64,000 nucleotides of DNA from Paenarthrobacter sp. DKR-5 (GCF_018531425.1 NZ_JAHBOI010000002.1:310001-374000), one strand, 5' to 3'; numbered from the stretch's first letter, positions 8,354-17,241 are shown. Notes: generated by a model from the letters alone, not told the origin. A program made the numbers and translations.

Positions 8354-8893
8354 ATGAAATACCCGCTGGCCTGTTCTGCGGCCGCAGCACTGCTGCTGGC
8401 CGGGTGCTCCACGGCCTCTGCCCAGGTGTCGTCCGCGCCGTCCCCTGCCAGAAGCGTGGCGAGCACTACTGCTGCGCCCGCTGGATCGCCGAGCGGCTCC
8501 GCCTCCCGGTTTGCGGCAGTCATCACCGCGCGTGAGAAGGCGTGGCGGGACTACGACGCCGGGACCGCGAAGTGCGACAAGGCAGCCCAAGGCACCGGCC
8601 CGGACGACTTCGCCGCTTCCATGGCGTGCATCAAGAGCGCCCAGGCTGTCGCCGCCAGCGCCCAGGATGCCACGAACGAGCTGACCGCGCTGTCCCCGCC
8701 GCCGCCGGAACTGCGAAGCTTGGTGGCCCGCACCCTCAAGGCCCTGGCCCCGCTGAAGAACTCGAACGCCCGGACCAACTGCCGGGACGCCACCAGTGAC
8801 GCCTGCGACGCGTCGGTGCAGCAAGTCAGCGACGCGATTTCCTCCTTGGTGGACGTCCTCGACGACTGGGACGCCAGTGCCCGTCCCCAGTGA
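8354..8893 (+). CDS. Lipoprotein of unknown function, tandem paralogue A
   Basis: A 179-residue lipoprotein with lipobox LLAGC (Cys 18), a Ser/Ala/Pro linker, then a helical domain with spaced Cys residues (KCDKAAQGTGPDD, MACIKSAQ, NCRDATSDACD). AAGGGGG precedes the ATG. It aligns along its whole length with the next gene: matching FAAVI/V, PDD, AC, ALS-PP-E, AL-P-K-S-A, C-D-TS, C and LVD-LD-WD-A-PQ positions. No family recognised. The four conserved Cys may make two disulfides outside the membrane, an inference. Confidence 0.8.
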   Translation: MKYPLACSAAAALLLAGCSTASAQVSSAPSPARSVASTTAAPAGSPSGSASRFAAVITAREKAWRDYDAGTAKCDKAAQGTGPDDFAASMACIKSAQAVAASAQDATNELTALSPPPPELRSLVARTLKALAPLKNSNARTNCRDATSDACDASVQQVSDAISSLVDVLDDWDASARPQ

Positions 8894-8920
8894 CCCTGCC
8901 CGAGTCCGTCTGGAGCATCC

Positions 8921-9478
8921 ATGAAGCCTTTCCTTCCCCTGGCCGTCCTCGCTGCATCCGTCCTGGCAGGCTGCTCGACCTCCCCCGCCGCCACCATCAG
9001 CGGCGGCCACCAGGCCGTGCACGCAACACCGGTCCGGCCCACCCCGCACCCGCCGAGCACCCCCAGGCCGACACCCACGGCCTCCGCCGCGCGGTTCGCA
9101 GCCGTGGTCAACGCCAACGAGGCGAAGTGGCGCAGCTACGAAGCAAACATCGACGCCTGCACGGCGGCCGCCGCGGGTACGTCCCCGGATGACTACACCA
9201 AGTCCGTCGCCTGCGTCAGGGGTACCGAAGCCATGGAAGCCAGCGCGAAGGCCGCGACCGCTTCCCTGCTCGCTTTGTCCACGCCGCCGCAGGAGATTGA
9301 GCCGCTCATCACCCGCGTGCTGGCTGCGCTCGCGCCCATCAAGGACTCCAAGGCCACGGCCGCCTGCAGTGATGTCACCAGCGAGACCTGCCTGAACGCC
9401 GTGGACACCGTCGACCAGGCAGCAACCGGCCTGGTCGACGCCCTGGACGCCTGGGACCAGGCAACCCAGCCGCAATAG
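8921..9478 (+). CDS. Lipoprotein of unknown function, tandem paralogue B
   Basis: A 185-residue lipoprotein with lipobox VLAGC (Cys 18) and the same layout as the gene 27 bases upstream, of which it is a diverged duplicate; both end in WD-x(3-4)-PQ. The helical domain keeps all four Cys of its paralogue. A TGGAGC site precedes the ATG. Role unknown; the pair is probably one transcript. Confidence 0.8.
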   Translation: MKPFLPLAVLAASVLAGCSTSPAATISGGHQAVHATPVRPTPHPPSTPRPTPTASAARFAAVVNANEAKWRSYEANIDACTAAAAGTSPDDYTKSVACVRGTEAMEASAKAATASLLALSTPPQEIEPLITRVLAALAPIKDSKATAACSDVTSETCLNAVDTVDQAATGLVDALDAWDQATQPQ

Positions 9479-9934
9479 CGCGGCGGTGCCGCACGACCCG
9501 GCCCGAATCCCGTCGTCCGGCAGGACACCGTCCGCGCTGCGGGGAACACGTGGAACATCTCCTTCGATGCGGTGCCGGTGTCGCGGAACGGACCCTGCAG
9601 CTCCAAGCGGGTCCGCTCACGGTTGCCATGATGCGCTCGTACAGCCGCTCCCTTGCCTTCGCCGGCGCTGTGGCGGCCGTCCGGATCACCTCCGCGGCAC
9701 TGTGACCGGCCAGGAACCAGCCGAGGGACCAGCGCGAGGGCCCGCGCAGCCTCCAACCCCGGGGTTTCCGCTGGTTTTCCCCGCTCTTTCGCCTGCAATC
9801 CGGACGAAATTGAGGCGCCTGCAGGACGGGGGCAAAGCTTAGGCCCCATCGTGCGTCTGCTCTGAGCAGGCCTGAAGGCTGGTTCACGAACATGCGTTGT
9901 GTCCCCTCCATCCAGGCCACAACGGAGACCAGCC
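9479..9934. other. 456-base intergenic region, no convincing gene
   Basis: Between the second lipoprotein and the glycosyltransferase. It presumably carries the promoter of the exopolysaccharide cluster, but no clear box pair was picked out. On the minus strand, one frame reads AEVIRTAATAPAKARERLYE and another, shifted, reads ERTRLELQGPFRDTGTASK; together these look like a protein split by a frameshift, possibly a decayed gene, but no start, stop or family supports it. Confidence 0.4.
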
Positions 9935-11356
9935 ATGACCGTCCTGATCCCAGACCACATCGAGAACGAGTACCTCTCCTTCGCCCCGCCGCAGGCCCGG
10001 CCCGAGAGCCACCGCGCAAGCATCGCGTGCGTCATTCCCGCCTACAACGAGGAAGAGACCATTGCCGAAGTGCTGCAGGCTTTGCTGAAACAGACCCGGT
10101 TGCCGGACGTGATCCATGTGGTGATCAACAACTCCGACGACGACACCTTCTATGTGGCGCGCGAGTTCGCCGGGCCCCATGAGCACACCTACCAGGACGT
10201 CACCTACCGCACCGAGGTGTACGTGCACGACATCGGCGTCAACAAGGACAAGAAGGTCGGCGCCCTCAACTACGGCTTTGCCCAGATCTGCGACAAGTAC
10301 GACTACTTCCTGGGGGTCGACGGGGACACGGTGGTGGACCGCCACGCCGTTGAATACCTGGAGGAAGAAATCCTCAGCGACCCGCGGGTCGGCGGCATCT
10401 CGGCCATCTACACCGTGGCCGAAAGCTCGAAGGAGGGACTGACCGCAAAATTCCTTACCAGCGGCCAGCGCGCACAGTTTGCCGCGTTCAACATGGACAA
10501 TCTGCTGCGCGGTCGGAACATGGCCGTACTCGGCGGCCAGTGCTCGATCCTTTCGGTCGAGGCCCTCAAGAACGTCATGGTGGACAACCGCCAGGCCAGC
10601 CCCTGGGTCAAGGACTCGGAGGTCGAGGATTCGCTCCTCTCGCTCCAGATCAAGAACCTTGGGTACGCCACCAAGATTTCCGCCCGGGCGCGCGCGAACG
10701 TCGGCGGGATGGACAATCTGCGCGCCTTGGACGGCCAGCAAGTCAAGTGGAACTACGGTGCCATCGACCTGATGTGGCCGGGCCAGCGCAGCAACACGCC
10801 GGGACAGCCGTTCCACCCCAACCTGCGGCTGCGCTGGGCGGAGAACATTTCCATGGTCTTCAACATCCTCACGCGCGTCACGTTCATCCTCCTGCTGACC
10901 GCCGCCCTGAGCATCCACGCCTACGTGTTCTACCCCGTGTGGCTCGTCCCGCCGCTGGTGGCGGTGATCCTGAACCTGAGAATCGCCACCTCCATCGACG
11001 GAAAATCCGGCAGGGACATTGCCTTCGCCCTCCTTGCCTTCCCCGCCGAGCTCTACCTGTGGATCCGCATGGGGCACTTCGTCCGTGCCTGGGGCAAGTT
11101 CTTCTCCCGGAACCAGACGGACAACTGGGCCGCGCAGGCAAGGGCTGAGCGCGGCTCAGGGAGCGCCTACCTGATGCCGGCCATCGTCCTCCTGGTCATC
11201 GGCGTCGGCCTTACCCTCGCCTGGCTCCAGCAACCGGTGACCATCCAGTCCGCCATCCTCTCCGTCGGCTGGCCCGTCCTGTACATCACGACCATGGTGC
11301 AGACCGCCTTCATGCTGCGCAAAGCCCTGCGCAGCCACCGCGGCTACCGGGTCTGA
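9935..11356 (+). CDS. Family 2 glycosyltransferase, processive membrane polysaccharide synthase type
   Basis: A 473-residue inverting transferase using nucleotide sugars. The GT-A domain (about 28-290) shows ACVIPAYNEEETI, the DxD in FLGVDGDTVVD, the catalytic ED in VKDSEVEDSLLSLQ and a Q-x-x-x-W-type segment QQVKWNYGAIDLMW, the pattern of cellulose/hyaluronan-type synthases (with Lys where Arg is usual). Four or so hydrophobic segments follow (ILTRVTFILLLTAAL, VWLVPPLVAVILNL, YLMPAIVLLVIGVGL, ILSVGWPVLYITTMV). The ATG at 9935 follows ACGGAGA. Next come a lipoprotein and a GH8 hydrolase, so an extracellular polysaccharide, perhaps beta-glucan-like, is inferred. No PilZ domain is present. Confidence 0.88.
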   Translation: MTVLIPDHIENEYLSFAPPQARPESHRASIACVIPAYNEEETIAEVLQALLKQTRLPDVIHVVINNSDDDTFYVAREFAGPHEHTYQDVTYRTEVYVHDIGVNKDKKVGALNYGFAQICDKYDYFLGVDGDTVVDRHAVEYLEEEILSDPRVGGISAIYTVAESSKEGLTAKFLTSGQRAQFAAFNMDNLLRGRNMAVLGGQCSILSVEALKNVMVDNRQASPWVKDSEVEDSLLSLQIKNLGYATKISARARANVGGMDNLRALDGQQVKWNYGAIDLMWPGQRSNTPGQPFHPNLRLRWAENISMVFNILTRVTFILLLTAALSIHAYVFYPVWLVPPLVAVILNLRIATSIDGKSGRDIAFALLAFPAELYLWIRMGHFVRAWGKFFSRNQTDNWAAQARAERGSGSAYLMPAIVLLVIGVGLTLAWLQQPVTIQSAILSVGWPVLYITTMVQTAFMLRKALRSHRGYRV

Positions 11357-11419
11357 TCGACCTCCGCTGCAGACACGTCCGCCCCTGCACCCTCTTCCAT
11401 GCCGATCCAGGAGAACCTC

Positions 11420-12181
11420 ATGTCCCCCCATCCCCGCCACCGCAAGAACATCCAAATCCCTGTCAGCCGCCGGATCCGCAGGGCGTCCGCACCAGCCCTC
11501 ATCCTCGCCTTCACGACGGCTGCCACCGGCTGCTCGGTGCCCCCGGTTCCCGGCCTGCCGGGCGCCTCGGGTGCTCCTGATCCTGTCCGGGTGGCCGACG
11601 CGGTTCCGCTGGCGTCGCCAGCGGCGTCCGCGCCGGCCCAGGCCCCGTCGGCCCAGGCCCCGTTGGCACTGTCGAGTCCGGCTCCGGCGCCGACGGCGGC
11701 ACCCGGCACAGCCCCGAAAGCTGCCGCCAGCTGGGTCCGGCAGCGCGCTGACATGGACCGAGGCTCGGCCCACCATGTGCTCGACGCCGCGGCGCACCAG
11801 CTGATGATCGACTACTGGACGACCGACGACCCGGGATCCTGGACGCCGGAGAGCTCCCCCATCATCAGGCTGAACGCGCATATCAGCGGCGCCGACGACG
11901 GCAACACGGTCAAGGTCACCCGCTTCAACGCCCGCGTTGACAGCCTCGGCGTTGTCCTGGCCAACGACCAGGGCGACTTCGCCCTCACGCCGCCGTACTC
12001 CTACGCCTCCGGGGTGGTCGTCCCCGCCAACCCTAAGGCGCACAGCACCCGGATCCTCTTCACCTTCGACCTGCTCACCGAGACGGCACCCAACTCGGGC
12101 GTGTACACCCGGCAGACCATTCTGGACACGCTCACGCTGGGCTACGCCAAGAGCGGCGCCCAGGCCCAGAGCCCGAACTGA
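11420..12181 (+). CDS. Lipoprotein of the polysaccharide cluster, unknown function
   Basis: A 253-residue lipoprotein: long basic N-terminus, hydrophobic stretch, lipobox AATGC (Cys 38), a Pro/Ala linker of about 80 residues, then a compact domain of about 130 residues with ADMDRGSAHHVLDAAAHQLM and IDYWTTDDPGSW. AGGAGA six bases before the ATG at 11420 favours it over the ATG at 11399. No family recognised. Lying between the synthase and a glycanase, it may help secretion or anchoring of the polymer, an inference from position. Confidence 0.75.
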   Translation: MSPHPRHRKNIQIPVSRRIRRASAPALILAFTTAATGCSVPPVPGLPGASGAPDPVRVADAVPLASPAASAPAQAPSAQAPLALSSPAPAPTAAPGTAPKAAASWVRQRADMDRGSAHHVLDAAAHQLMIDYWTTDDPGSWTPESSPIIRLNAHISGADDGNTVKVTRFNARVDSLGVVLANDQGDFALTPPYSYASGVVVPANPKAHSTRILFTFDLLTETAPNSGVYTRQTILDTLTLGYAKSGAQAQSPN

Positions 12182-12194
12182 GCCGGAACCGTCG

Positions 12195-13439
12195 GTGGAC
12201 GTTCCCCAGACTGAGCACTACATCCGGATCCTCGAACCCCCGCAGGCGCACCCGGTGCCGCCTGCCCCGGTTCCCGGTCCGGTGCCGGCGAAGCCGCGCC
12301 CGAAGTACCGCCGGTGGCGGACAGCGGGAGTGGCCGGCTGCGTCCTGGCGGGTGCCGCCTCGCTTGCTGTCGCCGACAGTCCCCCGCCGCCCGTGACGCC
12401 CGGCTTCCCGCTCCGGGTGGACGCTGGCTCCGATCTCGATGCAGCGGCCCAGGCCTCCCGCGCCTTCCTCGCCCGCTGGGTGGACGACGACGGCCGGGTG
12501 GTCCGCCGGGACCAAGGCAACGACACGGTCAGCGAAGGGCAGGCCTACGGCATGCTGATCGCGGTCGGAGTTGCCGACCAGGCCCGGTTCGAGTCGATCT
12601 GGGGCTGGACCCGGACGCACCTGCTCAGGCCGGACGGTCTCCTGGCGTGGCGGTGGGCCCACGGGAAAGTCGCCGACGCGGAGCCGGCGGCCGACGCCGA
12701 CCTGGATGCGGCAAGAGCGCTCGTCAGGGCCGGCGCGGTGTTCAACCGGCCGGACTGGACGGAGTCCGGCGTCATGCTCGGAAGGGCCGTCCTCGGAGAG
12801 CTGACCGGCTGGACGGGCGGAAGCCGGGTGCTGCTGCCCGGGGCGTGGGCCACGCGGGACGAGACCTCCTGGTACAACCCGTCCTACGCTTCACCGGCAG
12901 CCTTCGCCGTCCTCGCCCGCGCGTCCGGTGACCCGCGCTGGATCGAACTGGACGCCGGATCCCGTTCCGTCACCCAACAGCTGCTGCAGGAGTCCCCCCT
13001 TCCACCGGACTGGGCGCTGCTCAACGGGAAAGGGGTCGCGCTGCCGGCAGCAGGTCCCGGCAGCGAGGGCGGGAAGCTACAGCGCTACAGCTATGACGCG
13101 GCCCGGGTGGCGGTGCGGCTCGCCGAATCCTGCAACAGCCAGGACCGGTCCCTTTCCGGGATGCTCGCCGCGCGCCTGCCTTCGGGGTCGCCGCTGGCCG
13201 CGGAACTGTCCCTGTCCGGCAGCAATCTGGGGACCGACCGGAACCCGGTGGCCTACGTGGCCCGGGCCTCAGCCTTCGCTGCCGCCGGCAGGCCCGGGAA
13301 GGCGCGGGCGGACCTGGCTGAGGCAGCCACCTTGAACAGCGCGCATCCCACCTACTACGGGGCAGCCTGGCTTGCCCTTGGACGCCTGATGCTTGCTTCC
13401 CCTGCGCTGGGCGGGTGCCCTCCGTTGGCGGAGCCATGA
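12195..13439 (+). CDS. Glycoside hydrolase family 8 (cellulase/BcsZ-type endoglucanase)
   Basis: A 414-residue hydrolase. After a short cytosolic tail and a membrane segment (RTAGVAGCVLAGAASLAVAD, about residues 45-65) comes the (alpha/alpha)6 barrel with the GH8 hallmark VSEGQAYGMLIAV, whose Glu is the proton donor, then DADLDAARAL and YNPSYASP. GTG at 12195 is the first start after the lipoprotein stop, 13 bases away. In cellulose synthase operons BcsZ trims or edits the nascent polymer; the same role is inferred here because a GT2 synthase is two genes upstream. Likely membrane-anchored with the catalytic domain outside. Confidence 0.88.
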   Translation: MDVPQTEHYIRILEPPQAHPVPPAPVPGPVPAKPRPKYRRWRTAGVAGCVLAGAASLAVADSPPPPVTPGFPLRVDAGSDLDAAAQASRAFLARWVDDDGRVVRRDQGNDTVSEGQAYGMLIAVGVADQARFESIWGWTRTHLLRPDGLLAWRWAHGKVADAEPAADADLDAARALVRAGAVFNRPDWTESGVMLGRAVLGELTGWTGGSRVLLPGAWATRDETSWYNPSYASPAAFAVLARASGDPRWIELDAGSRSVTQQLLQESPLPPDWALLNGKGVALPAAGPGSEGGKLQRYSYDAARVAVRLAESCNSQDRSLSGMLAARLPSGSPLAAELSLSGSNLGTDRNPVAYVARASAFAAAGRPGKARADLAEAATLNSAHPTYYGAAWLALGRLMLASPALGGCPPLAEP

Positions 13440-13501
13440 CCGGCTGCTCCTACCCCGGCGCCTGCCGGGCACACCCCAATGACGAACCGGACGGAGGCGC
13501 C

Positions 13502-13906
13502 ATGTCCAGCACGAACACTCCCGAAGACAGCCCGCTCACCGCAGCAGGCATCCCGCTTATCGACGCTGCCGCGATCGAAACGCTGGAAGAGCAACTGGGC
13601 GCCGACGGCTTCGGCCGACGGTATCTCGAGGCGTACGTCGAACTGTGGGACGCGCGGTTGCTTCGTGTGTCCCGGGCCGTCCGGCGCAGGGATTACGAGC
13701 AAGCGATGGACGCAGTCCTCAGCTTGAAAGCCGCCAGCGCGATGGCGGGGGCAACGCGGCTCTGCGAACTCGCTGCGCGGCAGGAAGCTGAGCTTGTACG
13801 CCGCGATTTCACGGCCGCTGAAGCCGCCCTGGAAGAGCTGGGAGCATGCGGGGCACTCACGATGTCCGCGCTGACGAGCAGCTATCTGGCCGGGCGCGCG
13901 GAATGA
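13502..13906 (+). CDS. HPt-domain-like protein without the phospho-accepting histidine
   Basis: A 134-residue helical protein resembling histidine phosphotransfer domains: the motif usually written A-H-x-L-K-G reads AVLSLKAASAMAGA (71-84), so Lys 76 and the small-residue pattern remain but the His position is Leu 73 and the Gly is Ala 77. The codons are unambiguous in the sequence. GGAGG sits just before the ATG at 13502; an ATG at 13436 that overlaps the GH8 stop would add 22 unlikely residues. It converges on a response regulator gene six bases away. Without His it cannot relay phosphate in the usual way; a binding or inhibitory role is inferred. Confidence 0.7.
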   Translation: MSSTNTPEDSPLTAAGIPLIDAAAIETLEEQLGADGFGRRYLEAYVELWDARLLRVSRAVRRRDYEQAMDAVLSLKAASAMAGATRLCELAARQEAELVRRDFTAAEAALEELGACGALTMSALTSSYLAGRAE

Positions 13907-13912
13907 CAGAGC

Positions 13913-14683
13913 TCAGGGGTTGAGGCTCTGCTCCGGGGCCAGGCGGTATCCGATGCCGCGCACAGTCTCGATCCACTGCGGGCACCTTGGCTCGTCACCG
14001 AGCTTGCGGCGGAGATTTCCGATGTGCGTTTCCACCAGCCGTTCATCCCCGGTCCCGGCAGCCGAACGGCCGGGTCTGGCCCCTGGCAGCGCGCGCAGCA
14101 GGGCAGCCCGTGACTGCACCCGCCTGCCGCCCTGCAGGACGGCGTGGAGCAGGTCGAATTCGCTCCGGCTGAGCTCGACAGCCCTCTCCCGGACCGTCAC
14201 ACTCCGGGTGCCCGGATGAAGTTCGAGTCCGTTGTGCGAGATCGCCTTGCCCGCGCCGGCCGGGCCTGCGAGCGACGGTCCGGCTCCAGGCGCGGCGCTG
14301 AGCCGTGCCCCGGTGCGGGGGCGCCGCTGCAGTGAATCCACCCGAAGCCGCAGCTCGCGCGGGCGGAAAGGCTTGGTCAGGTAGCCGTCAGCGCCGGTGG
14401 CGAAGCCCAGCACCACGTCGGGTTCTTCCGTCCTCGCCGAGAGCATGAGCACGTAGGCGTCGCTGAAAGTACGAAGCCGTCGGCTGACCTCGAACCCGTC
14501 GATCCCCGGGAGGCCGACGTCGAGGGTGACCAGCAGCGGGCTGCGTTCACGCACGGCAGCCAAACCTTCGTAGCCGTCGCCGGCGGCATGGCATTGGAAT
14601 CCGGCCTGGCTCAGCACCTGCATCACAAGTTCGCGGACGTCGGCGTCGTCCTCGATGACGACGGCCGTCTTCTCGGGTCCCAT
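13913..14683 (-). CDS. OmpR/PhoB family response regulator
   Basis: A 256-residue two-domain regulator. The receiver (about 5-120) has the acidic pocket Glu 11-Asp 12-Asp 13, the phospho-acceptor Asp 55 in LDVGLPGIDGFE, Ser 82 and Lys 104 in TKPF. The winged-helix output domain (about 160-250) shows ELSRSEFDLLHAVLQGGRRV and VETHIGNLRRKLGD, WIETVRGIGYRL. ATG at 14681-14683 is favoured because the receiver begins right after it. No histidine kinase gene adjoins it; the convergent neighbour is the His-less HPt-like gene. Possible control of the polysaccharide cluster is inference only. Confidence 0.92.
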   Translation of the reverse strand: MGPEKTAVVIEDDADVRELVMQVLSQAGFQCHAAGDGYEGLAAVRERSPLLVTLDVGLPGIDGFEVSRRLRTFSDAYVLMLSARTEEPDVVLGFATGADGYLTKPFRPRELRLRVDSLQRRPRTGARLSAAPGAGPSLAGPAGAGKAISHNGLELHPGTRSVTVRERAVELSRSEFDLLHAVLQGGRRVQSRAALLRALPGARPGRSAAGTGDERLVETHIGNLRRKLGDEPRCPQWIETVRGIGYRLAPEQSLNP

Positions 14684-14858
14684 CACAGCACTCCTGCAGA
14701 TCCGGGACCGCACACGACGAAAGGCTCCAGCAACGTCAGGCTCCCCCCTTGATTACTTTGGTTCCCGAAAGATAACCCTCGTCAACGGAAACAGAACAAG
14801 TAGTCCGGGCGGCCCCGCTTCGCCGGCGGGCGGAGCAGCGGGCGAATCGGCGGGCGGA

Positions 14859-16496
14859 TCAGCGGACCGTGACCTGGCCGCCGTCGACCAGCCAGCGCGC
14901 ATCCAGCCGCACGTTCTCAAGGAGCCGCCGGTCGTGCGTGACCAGGAGCAGCGCTCCGGCATAGTGCTCCAGCGCCTCTTCCAGCTGCTCGATCGCGGGC
15001 AGGTCGAGGTGGTTGGTGGGCTCGTCCAGGACCAGCAGATTCACGCCGCGGGCCTGCAGCAGCGCCAGCCCGGCCCGGGTGCGTTCGCCCGGCGAGAGGC
15101 TCCCCACTGCGGCGCGGGCCTGATCGGCTTTGAGTCCGAACTTCGCCAGCAGGGTGCGGACTTCCGCCTGGCTGTACTCCGGCACCGCCGCCTCGAAAGC
15201 TCCGGCCAGCGCCTGGTGGTCGGGGAGCTGGTTCCGGGCCTGGTCGATCTCGCCGACGGCGACGTTGGCTCCCAGGGACGCAGCGCCGTCGTCGGGCGCC
15301 TGGTGGCCCAGCAGCAGCCGTAGCAGGGTGGACTTGCCCGCGCCGTTGGGCCCCGTGATGCCGATCCTCTCCCCCGCGTTGACCTGCAGCGACACCGGGC
15401 CCAGGGTGAAGTGGCCCTGCCGGGCGACGGCGGCGTTGAGGGTCGCAACCACGGAACTGGACCGCGGGGCGGCGCCGATAGTGAACTGCAGCTGCCATTC
15501 CTTGCGCGGCTCCTCCACCTCCTCCAGCCGGGCTATCCTCGACTCCATCTGCCGGACCTTCTGCGCCTGTTTTTCCGACGATTCCATGCTCGCCTTGCGC
15601 CGGATCTTGTCGTTGTCCGGGCTCTTCTTCATCGCGTTGCGCACCCCCTGGGAGCTCCACTCACGCTGGGTGCGGGCCCGGGCCACCAGATCGGCCTTCC
15701 GGGACGCGAACTCGTCGTACGCTTCGCGCGCGTGCCGGCGGGCCACTGAGCGTTCTTCGAGGAAGGCGTCATAGCCGCCCTCGTACACCGCGACCTTGTT
15801 CTGCGCCAGGTCCAGTTCGACGACGGTGCTCACGCAGCGGGCCAGGAACTCCCTGTCGTGCGAGACAAGCACGGCTCCGCCGCGCAGGCTGCGCATGAAG
15901 CTCTCCAGGCGGGCCAGTCCGTCCAGGTCAAGGTCGTTGGTCGGCTCGTCGAGCAGAACGATGTCGAACCGGCTCAGCAGCAGCGCGGCCAGCGCCACGC
16001 GGGCCAGCTGGCCGCCGGACAGGCCTGCTACGGGGGCATCGGCCCCGATCCCGGCCGCCACGTCCACCAGCACGGGGCCCATCCGGTCCTCCAGATCCGC
16101 CGCGCCGGACGCCATCCAGTGCTCCATGGCAGCCGCGAACCGGTCGTCCGCGCCCGGGGCGCCGGCCCCAAGTTCTTCCGCAGCGGCCTCCATGGCGGCC
16201 GTGGCCGCCGTCGCTCCGGTGCGACGGCCGATGTAACCGGCCACCGTCTCGCCCGGCACGCGCTCGTGCTCCTGGGGCAGCCAGCCGACGAACGCGTCCT
16301 TGGGCGCGGCCTGCACCGTACCGGACAGGGGCTCGTCAACGCCCGCCAGCAGGCGCAGCAGGGTCGACTTGCCGGCGCCGTTGGCGCCCACCACGCCGAT
16401 CACATCGCCCGGCGCGACCGTGAGGTCGAGGCCGGAGAAGAGGGTGCGGTGGGCGTGGCCGCCCGAAAGGCCTTTGGCCACGAGGGTTGCTGTCAT
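14859..16496 (-). CDS. ABC-F family ATPase
   Basis: A 545-residue soluble protein with two ABC cassettes and no membrane domain. Cassette 1: GANGAGKST, LSGGQ, DEPTNDLDLD. Cassette 2: GPNGAGKST, LSPGE, DEPTNHLDLP. The linker between them (about 245-335) is charged and helical (RKADLVARARTQREW, KIRRKASMESSEKQAQKVRQ), the region that in ABC-F proteins enters the ribosomal P-site area. The family acts in translation or antibiotic resistance by ribosome protection. ATG at 16494-16496 is used; an ATG nine bases upstream is equally possible. Ten bases downstream of the flavin reductase-like gene, likely same transcript. Confidence 0.92.
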   Translation of the reverse strand: MTATLVAKGLSGGHAHRTLFSGLDLTVAPGDVIGVVGANGAGKSTLLRLLAGVDEPLSGTVQAAPKDAFVGWLPQEHERVPGETVAGYIGRRTGATAATAAMEAAAEELGAGAPGADDRFAAAMEHWMASGAADLEDRMGPVLVDVAAGIGADAPVAGLSGGQLARVALAALLLSRFDIVLLDEPTNDLDLDGLARLESFMRSLRGGAVLVSHDREFLARCVSTVVELDLAQNKVAVYEGGYDAFLEERSVARRHAREAYDEFASRKADLVARARTQREWSSQGVRNAMKKSPDNDKIRRKASMESSEKQAQKVRQMESRIARLEEVEEPRKEWQLQFTIGAAPRSSSVVATLNAAVARQGHFTLGPVSLQVNAGERIGITGPNGAGKSTLLRLLLGHQAPDDGAASLGANVAVGEIDQARNQLPDHQALAGAFEAAVPEYSQAEVRTLLAKFGLKADQARAAVGSLSPGERTRAGLALLQARGVNLLVLDEPTNHLDLPAIEQLEEALEHYAGALLLVTHDRRLLENVRLDARWLVDGGQVTVR

Positions 16497-16506
16497 AGCT
16501 CCCATC

Positions 16507-17154
16507 CTAAGGAGCGTTCGGGCCCTCCCCCGCCTGCGCCGACGGCGTGAACCCCCGGGGGAAGTCGGCGGTGCGGATGCGTTTGAGCTCCCGGACCTCG
16601 CCGGCGCTGCCCCATTCATCCAGCCCGAGCCTGGACAGCGGGTCGAGGTCGCCGAACCGGGGGTGGCTGCCCTCGAGCACGTCGGAGGAGACCACTGCAT
16701 GGCGCACCTCACCGAAGACGAGGGTGCAGTCCCCCAGTTCGAGGGTGCTGTGCAGCCGGCATTCCAACGCGGCTGGGGAAGCCGCGACACGGGGCGGCCG
16801 CACCGTCGTGCTCCGCTCCCGGGCCAGGCCGGCGGCGTCGAACTCGCTGACCTCGGGCGGGAAGTTGGTCCCGGTGGCATTGACCTCCTGCAGCAACGAC
16901 GCCGGGGCGAAGTTCACCACGAACTCGCCGGTCGCCCGGATGTTGCGCAGCGAATCCTTTTCCCCCACCGAGGTGAACTGCACGATCGGCGGATGCACCG
17001 AGGCCACGGTGAAGAAGGAGTGCGGGGCAAGGTTGTCGGTGCCGTCGGCCGCGACCGTCGAAACCCAGGCGATGGGCCGGGGCACGATGACGGCGGTGAG
17101 CAGGCGGTAGAACTCGCGGGATCCAAGTTCGTCGGGGCTGAAATCTGTCCGCAT
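16507..17154 (-). CDS. Flavin reductase-like, FMN-binding split-barrel protein
   Basis: A 215-residue protein of the flavin reductase-like family. YRLLTAVIVPRPIAWVST near residue 16, NLAPHSFFTVASVHPPIV and KDSLRNIRATGEFVVNFA mark the FMN-binding split barrel. Typical members bind FMN and reduce flavins or have unknown roles; substrate cannot be told. No membrane segment. It starts at an ATG and runs into the ABC-F gene with a short gap, and diverges from the SRPBCC gene. Confidence 0.85.
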   Translation of the reverse strand: MRTDFSPDELGSREFYRLLTAVIVPRPIAWVSTVAADGTDNLAPHSFFTVASVHPPIVQFTSVGEKDSLRNIRATGEFVVNFAPASLLQEVNATGTNFPPEVSEFDAAGLARERSTTVRPPRVAASPAALECRLHSTLELGDCTLVFGEVRHAVVSSDVLEGSHPRFGDLDPLSRLGLDEWGSAGEVRELKRIRTADFPRGFTPSAQAGEGPNAP

Positions 17155-17241
17155 GAGCCCACCTTAGCGAGCGGAGGGTCCGGAGCCGCGTGCGGCCGGC
17201 CACTTCTACCCGCGGCGGGCGTGCAGGGCTATCGTCTGGGT

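Noticed and set aside
9375-10019. Minus-strand open frame, 214 codons
   Set aside because: Overlaps the lipoprotein B end and the glycosyltransferase start; no family; only a remnant is possible (see finding).
14684-14858. Extra gene between the response regulator and the ABC-F gene
   Set aside because: Only 175 bases with stops in frames; presumably promoter and terminator sequence.
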